A stretch of DNA of 15,732 nucleotides, taken from JABFRJ01 sp031365465 (GTDB lineage: Bacteria; Pseudomonadota; Alphaproteobacteria; Rhizobiales; Hyphomicrobiaceae). A program made the position numbers and the translations under genes. Location of the stretch: NCBI GenBank assembly GCA_031365465.1, contig JANLYD010000045.1, positions 1 to 15,732 of the forward strand, read 5' to 3'. Numbering within the stretch: position 1 is the first letter of the stretch; each line of letters begins with the position of its first letter. Positions 8,346 through 15,538 of this stretch are shown piece by piece. Under the pieces are notes generated by a model. That model was not told where the DNA came from and did not search any database. It saw only the letters and a program-made list of their open reading frames with translations.

Positions 8346-9625
8346 GCCCGGGCCAGGATGCTTTCCGCTTCGGTGACGAATTGGGCGGCGCCATCCTTCA
8401 CGCTGGCGCGTCCGAAGGCGACGCTGTCGGCGACGCGCAGCAACAGCTTCTCGATCTCGCCAGCACCTTTCGGCGGCGGGGGCGGCAATGCGACTGCGAC
8501 CTTCGTGACTGCGGCGACGTAGTCGACCTGCATGCGGCCGAGGTCGTCGAGATCAGGTGTCAGCATGCCCTGCGCGATCGACGACGGCGGCACGCCGCGT
8601 TCGATGCCGAGCGCCTTCACTCCGTCCGCTTCGTTGACGAGGAAGTTGATCAGCTTGGCTGCGTCCTCCGGTGCCTTGGTCTTGGACGATACGCTCATCA
8701 GCATGGACGGTTTTACGTAATGGCCCGACGGCGATCCCTTCTCGTTGGGGAATACGCTGATCGCCAGTTTGGATTTGCTGATCCCTTGGAAGGCGACGAC
8801 CTGGTTGGAATTGGCAAAGCTCATGGCGGCTGTGCCGCGGCTGATTTCGTACTGATCGATGGCGCCGGTATTGGTCGCGCCGATTTCGGCAGGCGCGACG
8901 GCACCAGATTTGCGCAGCTTGTCCCATAGATCGAACCACGCGGTAACGTCGTCGCGCGTAAAGGCCGCTTTGCCTTCCGGCGTGTAAAGCAGTTTACCCC
9001 GCTGGTTCAGATAGTGTTCGAAGCCCTGCTCCCAGCGGCTGTTGTCACCCGAACCCCAGTATTTGCCGGGGTTGAACTTCGAAATATCGCCGGCAATGCG
9101 GGCGAAATCATCCCAGGTCCAGTTGGGGTCGAGGGCCTTGACGCCAGCTTTCTCGAACATGGCCGTATCGTAGACCATGGCTTTGGAATTGGTGCCGAGC
9201 GTGATGCCGTAGAGTTTGCCATCCACCTTGCCGCAGTCGCGCGAGGCGGGGGCGAAGGTCGACAGGTCGAGTGGCTTGGGTGCCAAGCCGTCGAGCGGCA
9301 GCAGGGTTTGACGGCGGGCGTATTCGAAGATGTAGCGATAATCCATCTGGATCAGGTCGGGGGCGTTGCCGCCGGCGGTCTGCGTTCCAAGTTTCGTCCA
9401 GTAGTCGCCCCAGCCGAGCGCCTCGGCCGAAATATCCGTACCGGATTTCGCCTTGAAGGCGTCGAGGGCAGCTTTGGTGCGCTTGTCGCGATCGGGATTG
9501 CCCCACCAGAATGCACGCAGGCGCGTGGCGGATGGGGTTTGTGCCGAACTTGTCGGGGCCGCAAAAGCGGAGCCGGCCAGGAGCGCTGCGCCTTGAACAA
9601 ATTGCCGGCGTGACGTGTGTGTCAT
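8342..9625 (-). CDS. Tat-exported ABC solute-binding protein, family 1 (sugar type)
   Basis: Periplasmic binding protein that gives the importer its specificity, 427 aa from the ATG at 9625. The N-terminus THTSRRQFVQGAALLAGSAF has the twin-arginine pair at residues 6-7, a hydrophobic stretch and AxA-like cleavage options (near FAA or SSAQ), which points to Tat export in a folded state. The mature part has the family-1 pattern: FWWGNPDRD, ALDAFKAKSG, GGNAPDLIQMDY, then LLPLDGL. The start is set by GGAGA 7 nt upstream; a longer reading to 9772 runs through the promoter region and is rejected. It is first in the operon, as expected for the most abundant component. A sugar or glycerol-phosphate-like ligand is inferred from the family and from the neighbouring dehydrogenases. 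Confidence 0.92.
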   Translation of the reverse strand: MTHTSRRQFVQGAALLAGSAFAAPTSSAQTPSATRLRAFWWGNPDRDKRTKAALDAFKAKSGTDISAEALGWGDYWTKLGTQTAGGNAPDLIQMDYRYIFEYARRQTLLPLDGLAPKPLDLSTFAPASRDCGKVDGKLYGITLGTNSKAMVYDTAMFEKAGVKALDPNWTWDDFARIAGDISKFNPGKYWGSGDNSRWEQGFEHYLNQRGKLLYTPEGKAAFTRDDVTAWFDLWDKLRKSGAVAPAEIGATNTGAIDQYEISRGTAAMSFANSNQVVAFQGISKSKLAISVFPNEKGSPSGHYVKPSMLMSVSSKTKAPEDAAKLINFLVNEADGVKALGIERGVPPSSIAQGMLTPDLDDLGRMQVDYVAAVTKVAVALPPPPPKGAGEIEKLLLRVADSVAFGRASVKDGAAQFVTEAESILARA

Positions 9626-9632
9626 GGATAAT

Positions 9633-9637
9633 TCTCC
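9633..9637 (-). promoter_or_regulatory. Ribosome binding site for the solute-binding protein
   Basis: The minus strand reads GGAGA 7 nt before the ATG at 9625. It fixes the start of the Tat-signal protein. Confidence 0.65.
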
Positions 9638-9727
9638 GATGCGTTTCCGGGTCGCGGCGTCTCTGTGGACACCTTTGAATGGAGCGTAGCGAAGTTGACC
9701 GCCACCGTCCATGCGCCGATGATGGCG

Positions 9728-9756
9728 CTTATATCTGACGATAAGTTGAAGGCCAA
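9728..9756 (-). promoter_or_regulatory. Sigma70-like promoter for the ABC/dehydrogenase operon
   Basis: On the minus strand, TTGGCC (9756-9751, 4 of 6 matches to TTGACA) and TATAAG (9733-9728, 5 of 6 to TATAAT) are separated by exactly 17 nt. Transcription would begin near 9720, giving a leader of about 95 nt before the ATG at 9625. It lies in the divergent region 9626-9883, which otherwise holds no gene that I can support. No comparable promoter was found there for the plus-strand genes. Confidence 0.5.
9732..9743. promoter_or_regulatory. Candidate operator overlapping the -10 element
   Basis: A perfect inverted repeat TATC-TGAC-GATA sits across the -10 box and spacer of the promoter described at 9728-9756. 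The size and position fit a repressor site. GntR-family regulators of the FadR/FCD type often bind short repeats of this general form, but the regulator is not in this window, so the assignment is inference. Confidence 0.35.
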
Positions 9757-9870
9757 CGCGAGACAGGTCCATTGCGCCACCTGCACGTGCCCGCTACGTT
9801 GATAGGGACATTCGAGACGCTGGCGATCCTGTCGTCATTGATCCGTCTCGACGCCTCGTCCGTCCCAAAT

Positions 9871-9876
9871 GAGGGA
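9871..9876 (+). promoter_or_regulatory. Ribosome binding site for the intradiol-like protein
   Basis: GAGGGA stands 7 nt before the ATG at 9884. It favours this start over the in-frame ATG at 9869, which overlaps the site itself. Confidence 0.65.
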
Positions 9877-9883
9877 AACCGAA

Positions 9884-10375
9884 ATGACAAACATCATCCT
9901 CAGCCGGCGTTCTTTGATCGTCGGCGCGGGCGTGTGCAGTTCGTTACTGGTCAAATCGCGTGTCGGGTTTGTGGCGGCTGCCAGCGCCGCGCCCGCCCTG
10001 GCGCCGACGAAATCTATGCCCGGGGGCGCCAACAACTACATCGCGAAGGCGCCGATGGTTCAAAATCTCGGCAAAGGCTTTACTGTGTCGGGAACGGTGC
10101 GGCGGGCCGGGTCGGGTGATCCGCTGGCCAACCTCCGGGTGCAGATCTGGGCATCAACGGAACGCGGCGGCGAGCGTGAGCCCAGCAATCGTGGCAGCGT
10201 GATGACCGATGCGACCGGCGCTTTCCGCCTGGAGATGTCGCAGATCCTGCCGAACTTCGGCCAACCCCATGCGCATCTGGCTTATGACGATGGAGCGTTC
10301 GAGACGGTCTTTCTACGGCCTCTGCTCGCGAGCAAGAGCGATACCAGCGTGCAGGCGCATTTTGTGCTGGCGTAG
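9884..10375 (+). CDS. Tat-exported protein with intradiol ring-cleavage dioxygenase-like fold
   Basis: 163 aa, exported. The N-terminus LSRRSLIVGAGV has twin arginines at 8-9 and a hydrophobic stretch, a Tat signal. The mature part resembles the beta-sandwich core of intradiol dioxygenases (protocatechuate 3,4-dioxygenase type): VSGTVRRAGSGDPLANLRVQIWAST, then MTDATGAFRLEM, then FGQPHAHLAYDD, where H129 and H131 match the paired histidine iron ligands. The two tyrosine ligands of the classical enzymes are not evident. The only tyrosines are Y52 and Y134, neither in the expected places, and the protein is shorter than true catechol or protocatechuate dioxygenases. It may therefore bind metal differently or not be a ring-cleaving enzyme. 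The gene is followed after 9 nt by a cytochrome b-like membrane protein gene, which suggests a shared redox role at the membrane. Fold assignment is probable; function is not known. Confidence 0.75.
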   Translation: MTNIILSRRSLIVGAGVCSSLLVKSRVGFVAAASAAPALAPTKSMPGGANNYIAKAPMVQNLGKGFTVSGTVRRAGSGDPLANLRVQIWASTERGGEREPSNRGSVMTDATGAFRLEMSQILPNFGQPHAHLAYDDGAFETVFLRPLLASKSDTSVQAHFVLA

Positions 10376-10384
10376 GTTTGCCGC

Positions 10385-11008
10385 ATGAAAGTTTCTGCGG
10401 ATCACCGGATGCGCGCCGCGCTGGTGTGGTTTTTTCTGGCAGCAGCCGTGTGTGTGCCAGTCGTGATTGCTGCGACCAATCCGCTGCAGTCCAGCCGTGA
10501 AGCCATGTGGATTTTCGGGGGGATGGCTGGCGTTGTGGCGCTCGCGCTCTTGCTTGTGCAGCCGGTGCTGGTGGCTGGCTTGGTGCCGGAGGCGCCGGTT
10601 CTGGTGATGCGGCGCTGGCATCGCTGGATCGGCACGGTAGTGGTAGTTGGCGTGCTGCTGCACGTCGGCGGCTTGTATCTCTACAGCCCGGATGACACCA
10701 CCGATGCGTTGCTGCTCGTCGCTCCAACCCCGTTCGCAGTTTATGGCGTGATCGGGCTGTGGAGCGCAGTTTTGACCGGGGTCCTGGTTGCGATGCGGAC
10801 GAAGTCGGGCTTGCGATATGCAATCTGGCGCGTCGTGCACAATGTTCTGTCGCTGGTGGTCGTCGTTTCCAGCATCGTCCACGCCATTCTGATCGAGGGT
10901 GCCATGGGATCGGTTTCGAAGGCGATCCTGTGCGCGCTCATTCTCGCGGCGACGATGACCGCGCTCTATCGTGTCCATGTGAAATCGGCGCGATCGAGGG
11001 ACCGGTAA
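10385..11008 (+). CDS. Ferric reductase-like transmembrane protein (bis-heme cytochrome b type)
   Basis: 207 aa inner-membrane protein with about six helices (near 11-30, 41-63, 81-100, 115-137, 150-170 and 177-195). Two histidine pairs have the same spacing: H79/H93 in RRWHRWIGTVVVVGVLLHV and H152/H166 in WRVVHNVLSLVVVVSSIVH. Each pair is 14 residues apart, on two helices, as expected for two stacked b hemes in the ferric reductase/YedZ-like membrane domain. No FAD or NAD(P) domain is present, so it would need electrons from another partner such as quinol. It starts 9 nt after the intradiol-like gene, with an AGG about 9 nt before the ATG, and forms a two-gene unit with it. It ends 35 nt from the convergent RND gene; that gap shows no terminator hairpin. 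The substrate of electron transfer is unknown. Confidence 0.8.
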   Translation: MKVSADHRMRAALVWFFLAAAVCVPVVIAATNPLQSSREAMWIFGGMAGVVALALLLVQPVLVAGLVPEAPVLVMRRWHRWIGTVVVVGVLLHVGGLYLYSPDDTTDALLLVAPTPFAVYGVIGLWSAVLTGVLVAMRTKSGLRYAIWRVVHNVLSLVVVVSSIVHAILIEGAMGSVSKAILCALILAATMTALYRVHVKSARSRDR

Positions 11009-11043
11009 ATCGTTTCGCCGATGGCAGTCAAAGCGAGTGCGAA

Positions 11044-14000
11044 TTACTCCGCGACCATCGGCGCATCGACTGGCTTTGATTGATGCCCTGATTTCCCGCG
11101 CCGTGAAAGCCGCCATTCTTCGAAGCGCTGGACGATGACGAAGATCGACGGCACGAACGCGACCGTCAGAATCGTCGACCCGAGCATGCCTGTCAGCACG
11201 GTAATGCCAATGGATTTCTCGGCGTTTGCGCCCGCGCCTGTCGCGAGCACGAGCGGCAAGACGCCGAGAATGAAGGCGAACGACGTCATCAGGATGGGGC
11301 GGAACCGAGCCCGCGCCGCTTCGACTGCGGCGTCCGGAATCGAACGTCCGGAATGGCGCAATTCGCGCGCGAATTCCACGATGAGAATAGCATTTTTGCT
11401 CGATAGCGCGATCAGCAGCACGAGCCCGATCTGGGTGTAAAGGCTGCTTGGTACGTTGAGCGCAAGCAAGGTCGCGGATGTCCCCAGCAACGCGAGGGGC
11501 ACCGAGGCGATGACCGTGATGGGTGCAAACCAGCTTTCGTATTGTCCGGCCAGCACGAGATAGACGAGCAGCAGGCTGAGTGCATAGACGAGGTAGATCT
11601 GGTTGCCGACCTCTTTTTCCTGAAACGACAGCGCCGACCACTCGTAGCCCGTTTTTGATGGCAGAGTTTGCTGCGCGATCTGTTCGAGGACCGTGATGCC
11701 CTGGCCTGAACTGTACCCGCGTCCGGTGTTTGCAATGATGGTTGCCGCCGGATAGAGGTTGTAAAGACTGATCAGCGATGGGCCGGTTTCCGGCGTTGTC
11801 TGCGCCATCGTGCCAAGCGGCACCATGCCTCCGGTGTTGTTGCGCACCATCATGGATTTCAGTTGTTCAGGTGTCACGCGCGATGCCGGTTCGGCCTGCA
11901 CGTAGATCTGAAAGACCCGGCCGAACTTGTTGATCTGACCGACGTAGGCTGACCCGGTGAACGCGCTCAGCGCATCGAGGGCATTGCCGAGCGGCACGCC
12001 GAGCGTCTCCGCTTTTACGCGGTCGAGGGACATGTTGAGTTGAGGCGCATCGGCCTTGAAGGTGCTGCGCGCGATCTGGAACATCGACTGTTGCGATGCG
12101 CGAGCGACGATCTCGTCGGAAATGCGCGACAGCTTTTCGTAGTCTCCGCTGCCGTCGCGAAGTTCGACTTTCATGGTGGCGCCCGCCGCATTGCCGATGC
12201 CCTGGATGGGCGGCGGCGGCAGCACCAAAGCCACACCATCGTCGAGGGTGCGCACGGACGCGCTGAGCGCCTGATAGAGACCGAACAGATCTTGACCCTT
12301 GGCGCGTTGATCCCAATCCCTGAGGATGACGTATGCAACGCCCGAATTGGCAACGCTGGCATTGTCGTTGAGCGGCGAGAGGCCGGCAATTGCGACGACC
12401 CGTTCGACGCCGCCGACCTTGCGGATACGCTCAGACACGACGTCGAGTGCCTTGGTGGTCCGCTCGAGGGCCGCGCCTTCCGGAAGTTGGACGGCGACGA
12501 TGAAGTAGCCTTGATCCTCGATGGGAATGAACGCCGTCGGCACGCGCGAGAGCGACCAGACCGCGATGGCCACAAGTGCCGCCGCAAGCAGGCACATGAG
12601 TTTGCTGACGCTTACCATCCGGCGGATAAGGCCGGTGTACCACCGTTCGAAGCGATCGTACGACCGGTTGAACGCGCGGTAGAATGCGTTGCGCTGCTCG
12701 GGCGGGGTCGAATGGCGCAACCAGAGTGCGCACTGCGCGGGCTTCAACGTCATGGCGTTGATCGCGCTGATGAGCGCGGTCGCGGCAATGACAAGTGCGA
12801 ACTGGCGGTACATTTGTCCCGACAAGCCGGGGAGAAAAGCGGCGGGCACGAATACTGCCATCAGCACGAGCGTGATGCCGATGATGGGGCCGAGCAGTTC
12901 CTGCATCGCCTTGATGGTTGCATCGTGGGCGCTCATGCCTTGTTCGATGTATTTCGCCGCGCCTTCGACGACGACGATGGCGTCGTCGACCACGATCCCA
13001 ATGGCGAGAACAATGGCAAACAGCGTCGTCAAGTTCACGGTGAAGCCGAGGGCCGCCATCGCTGCGAAGGCGCCGATGATCGTGACGGGCACTGTCGTTG
13101 CGGGCACGAGCGTCGCGCGCCAGTCCTGAAGGAACACGAGGATGACGATAAGCACCAGGAGGGCGGCTTCAATGAGTGTCTTGTACACTTCGTGCACCGA
13201 CGCCTTGACGAACTTCGTCGTATCGAACGGTACCGACCACACCATGCCCTTGGGGAATGCGCTGCTGAGTTCCTTCATGCGCGTCTCGACCCGCTTTGCG
13301 ACATCGAGCGCATTGGCCTCCGGCAATTGAAAGATCGCAAGACCAGCGGCGGGTTGGCCATCGAGTTTGAATGTCTGGCCGTATTGCTGCGCGCCGAGTT
13401 CGACGCGTGCGACATCCTTGATGCGCGTCGTGCGTCCGCCCCCGCTGCCATCGGCCTTGACGATGATGTTCTCGAAATCGGCTGTTTCGGCGAGCTTGCT
13501 GGAAACGTTGAGCGAGTACTGGAAGCTTTGGCCTTCGGGTGCAGGCGGCGCGCCTAGCTGGCCGGCGTTGGTTGAGCGGCTCTGCAGGTTGATGGCATTG
13601 ATGACGTCTGAAGGCACGAGATGGCGCGCCTGCAGCTTCTGCGGATCAAGCCAAACCCGCATGGCATACTGGCCAGCGCCGAAGACAGCAACGTTGCCAA
13701 CCCCCTCTATGCGTAGGATTTCATCGACGAGGTTGATCGTCGCGTAGTTCGACAGAAACAGGCTGTCTTGGCTGGCGTTCGCACCCGTCAGCGTGACGAT
13801 CTCCAGGATCGACGTCGCACGCTTGGCGGTCTGCACACCTTGCGACTGCACCACTTGCGGCAATTGGGACAGCGCACTGCCGACGCGGTTCTGGACGAGG
13901 ATCTGCGCCTTGTCGGCGTCCGTGCCGATTTTGAATGTCACCGTCAAAGTGTAATTGCCGTCGCTGGTCGACATCGACGACATGTAGATCATGCCTTCGA

Positions 14001-14217
14001 CGCCGTTGACCTTTTGCTCGATCGGCAGCGCGACGTCGCGGATCATCGTCTGGGCTGTTGCGCCCGGATACCGCGCCGTCACCTGGACGGTCGGTGGCAC
14101 GACATTCGGATACTGGGAAACGGGGAGCCGCTGCAAGGCCACCAACCCCAGAATGATCGTCAGTACGGCGATGACATTGGCCAGAACGGGCCGCTCGATG
14201 AAATACTTGGCGATCAT
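11044..14217 (-). CDS. RND efflux transporter, HAE1 family (AcrB/MexB-like)
   Basis: Inner-membrane proton-driven multidrug-type pump, 1057 aa, full length for the HAE1 group. It opens with MIAKYFIERPVLANVIAVL, the usual first helix. Two homologous halves are seen, each with a large periplasmic loop. The proton-relay aspartates lie in GIVVDDAIVVVEG (D411, D412), and the matching lysine is in LSSKNAILIVEF (about K941). The porter-domain motif YPGATAQTM and the segment DWRATLVP are also typical. The start at 14217 overlaps the adaptor stop as ATGA, so the two are translationally coupled. No outer-membrane factor gene follows: the next gene is convergent. The pump probably borrows a TolC-like channel encoded elsewhere. 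Drug or solvent substrates cannot be predicted from the sequence. Confidence 0.95.
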   Translation of the reverse strand: MIAKYFIERPVLANVIAVLTIILGLVALQRLPVSQYPNVVPPTVQVTARYPGATAQTMIRDVALPIEQKVNGVEGMIYMSSMSTSDGNYTLTVTFKIGTDADKAQILVQNRVGSALSQLPQVVQSQGVQTAKRATSILEIVTLTGANASQDSLFLSNYATINLVDEILRIEGVGNVAVFGAGQYAMRVWLDPQKLQARHLVPSDVINAINLQSRSTNAGQLGAPPAPEGQSFQYSLNVSSKLAETADFENIIVKADGSGGGRTTRIKDVARVELGAQQYGQTFKLDGQPAAGLAIFQLPEANALDVAKRVETRMKELSSAFPKGMVWSVPFDTTKFVKASVHEVYKTLIEAALLVLIVILVFLQDWRATLVPATTVPVTIIGAFAAMAALGFTVNLTTLFAIVLAIGIVVDDAIVVVEGAAKYIEQGMSAHDATIKAMQELLGPIIGITLVLMAVFVPAAFLPGLSGQMYRQFALVIAATALISAINAMTLKPAQCALWLRHSTPPEQRNAFYRAFNRSYDRFERWYTGLIRRMVSVSKLMCLLAAALVAIAVWSLSRVPTAFIPIEDQGYFIVAVQLPEGAALERTTKALDVVSERIRKVGGVERVVAIAGLSPLNDNASVANSGVAYVILRDWDQRAKGQDLFGLYQALSASVRTLDDGVALVLPPPPIQGIGNAAGATMKVELRDGSGDYEKLSRISDEIVARASQQSMFQIARSTFKADAPQLNMSLDRVKAETLGVPLGNALDALSAFTGSAYVGQINKFGRVFQIYVQAEPASRVTPEQLKSMMVRNNTGGMVPLGTMAQTTPETGPSLISLYNLYPAATIIANTGRGYSSGQGITVLEQIAQQTLPSKTGYEWSALSFQEKEVGNQIYLVYALSLLLVYLVLAGQYESWFAPITVIASVPLALLGTSATLLALNVPSSLYTQIGLVLLIALSSKNAILIVEFARELRHSGRSIPDAAVEAARARFRPILMTSFAFILGVLPLVLATGAGANAEKSIGITVLTGMLGSTILTVAFVPSIFVIVQRFEEWRLSRRGKSGHQSKPVDAPMVAE

Positions 14218-15422
14218 GGCCGCGCCTGGGGTTGGGCGGAAGGTCCGGGAAGCGCCGCAAGCGCTTCGACCGGTTTGACCTTGGCACCGGGAGTTGCCCG
14301 CTGCAGGCCACTGACGACAACGCGCTCGCCGGGCTTCAGTCCGCCGGTGATCATGCGCAGTCCGCCGTCGACGGTGTCGCCTGTTTCCACATGACGCTGC
14401 ACGACGACATCGTTGGCATCGACAACCAAGACGTAGCGTCCTTGCTGGTCGTTGCCGAGTGCAGAATCGGGGACGAGCAGTCCATCGACATCACGCATGA
14501 CGGGTACGCGGATGCGCACAAACAAGCCCGGAACGAGCGCGGAGTCTTTGTTTTCCAGTGCCGCGCGCACGCCCAACGTGCCGGTCGCCGCGTCGAGGTC
14601 GGGCGAAACGTAGTCGATTTGGCCGACGTGTGGGAAACCCGTTTCGCCGGGGATACCGACATCGACCGGCATGGGGCCGAGGTCTTTGATTGTCAGACCT
14701 TCCGCATTGAGCCGGCGGCGCGCCAGCACAGCCTGCTGTTCGCTGATGTTGAACGACACATAGATGGGCGAGGTTTGATAAATCGTCGCGAGTTTAGTTG
14801 CGCCGCCGGCGCCAACGAGGGCGCCCTGATCGGCCTGCCGCGCGGAAACGATGCCGGCAAAAGGCGCTTTCACCTCTGTGTACCCGAGGTTGGTTTGCGC
14901 CTGCTGGGCTTGACCTTTTGCCTGTTCGAGCAAGGCTGCTGCGGAATTGCGTTTGGCGCGGCTGTCGTCGAAACGAGCTTCACTCGAGATCTGACGCTGG
15001 GACAGTTGGGTCTGCCGTCCGAGGTCTGCATCTGCTTGGGCGAGCAGGGCCTCTTGTTGCTGGATCGTCGCTTGGGCGATCTGGAGGCTGGTTTGATATG
15101 GCGTGCGCTCGATGCGGAAAAGCACGCGGTCTTTGGCGACCTTTTCGCCGTCGGTGTATGTCACGTCGTCGAGGAAACCCTGCACGCGGGCGACGAGATC
15201 AACGCGTTTGGAGGCCTGCGTCGTGCCGGTAAACTCGCGGTAGATCGTGACCTTTCGGAGTTCAGGCGTGCGTACTCCGACCTCAGCGGGCGGTGGTGGC
15301 TGAAAGGTATTGCGTTCTCCGCACCCTGTCAGAGCCGCGATGATCGTGAGGATCGATGCCCGAACCGTCGTCGCCGATCCCGCCCAGTGGTTCGTCGTCA
15401 CTCCATAGCCCCCGCGCTGCAT
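14214..15422 (-). CDS. RND efflux periplasmic adaptor, lipoprotein (AcrA/MexA-like)
   Basis: Membrane-fusion protein that links the RND pump to an outer-membrane channel, 402 aa from the ATG at 15422. A short hydrophobic stretch (ASILTIIAALTGC) ends in a lipobox LTGC with the lipidated cysteine at residue 33. The order is a first half-lipoyl domain (about 73-103), an alpha-hairpin rich in Gln and Ala (about 108-176), a second half-lipoyl domain starting KAPFAGIVS (near 184), a beta-barrel and a membrane-proximal domain ending in GLQRATPGAKV. The start is uncertain. A GTG at 15401 with a G-rich stretch upstream would give a more usual 26-residue signal; ATGs at 15443 and 15548 are less likely, and the last overlaps tupB. 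It overlaps the pump gene by 4 nt. Confidence 0.9.
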   Translation of the reverse strand: MQRGGYGVTTNHWAGSATTVRASILTIIAALTGCGERNTFQPPPPAEVGVRTPELRKVTIYREFTGTTQASKRVDLVARVQGFLDDVTYTDGEKVAKDRVLFRIERTPYQTSLQIAQATIQQQEALLAQADADLGRQTQLSQRQISSEARFDDSRAKRNSAAALLEQAKGQAQQAQTNLGYTEVKAPFAGIVSARQADQGALVGAGGATKLATIYQTSPIYVSFNISEQQAVLARRRLNAEGLTIKDLGPMPVDVGIPGETGFPHVGQIDYVSPDLDAATGTLGVRAALENKDSALVPGLFVRIRVPVMRDVDGLLVPDSALGNDQQGRYVLVVDANDVVVQRHVETGDTVDGGLRMITGGLKPGERVVVSGLQRATPGAKVKPVEALAALPGPSAQPQARP

Positions 15423-15451
15423 CACCGTGCTCGGAAGAACCATACACGGCA

Positions 15452-15466
15452 TTTGCAACCTGCAAA
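15452..15466. promoter_or_regulatory. Palindrome upstream of the RND operon, candidate repressor site
   Basis: A perfect inverted repeat TTTGCA-ACC-TGCAAA lies 30 nt upstream of the adaptor start at 15422. On the minus strand its TTTGCA half could double as a poor -35 element, with TATGGT 16 nt on. RND operons are often repressed by TetR-type proteins binding such palindromes, but no regulator gene is present here. Confidence 0.4.
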
Positions 15467-15467
15467 A

Positions 15468-15479
15468 CGGTAACGGTAA
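15468..15479. repeat. Tandem hexamer CGGTAA x2
   Basis: Two direct copies of CGGTAA (TTACCG on the minus strand) stand one base from the 15452-15466 palindrome. They may be part of the same control region upstream of the RND adaptor. A chance repeat is possible. Confidence 0.3.
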
Positions 15480-15499
15480 GCCGTGCCACAACTGCATCC

Positions 15500-15538
15500 C
15501 GGGATTGGTCAGCCCGCGTGGCGTGCCGACCAATCCCG
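15500..15538 (-). terminator. 11-bp inverted repeat over the tupB stop codon, possible terminator
   Basis: CGGGATTGGTC (15500-15510) and GACCAATCCCG (15528-15538) form a perfect 11-bp stem around a 17-nt loop. The stem contains the last tupB codons and the TGA at 15509-15511. On the minus strand no T-tract follows, so it is at best a non-canonical or Rho-assisted terminator, or a hairpin that protects the mRNA 3' end. It separates the tup unit from the RND unit. Confidence 0.4.

Noticed and set aside
11009..11043. Possible bidirectional terminator between the convergent cytochrome and RND genes
   Set aside because: The 35-nt gap has no convincing stem or T-run.
10313..11641. 442-codon minus-strand open frame opposite the cytochrome gene and inside the RND gene
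   Set aside because: It overlaps two well-supported genes and its Arg/His-rich sequence is typical of antisense translation.
12040..13557. 505-codon open frame on the plus strand opposite the RND gene
   Set aside because: Its composition is that of a shadow of a high-GC gene. The minus-strand RND protein has intact family motifs throughout, and the plus-strand product resembles nothing known.
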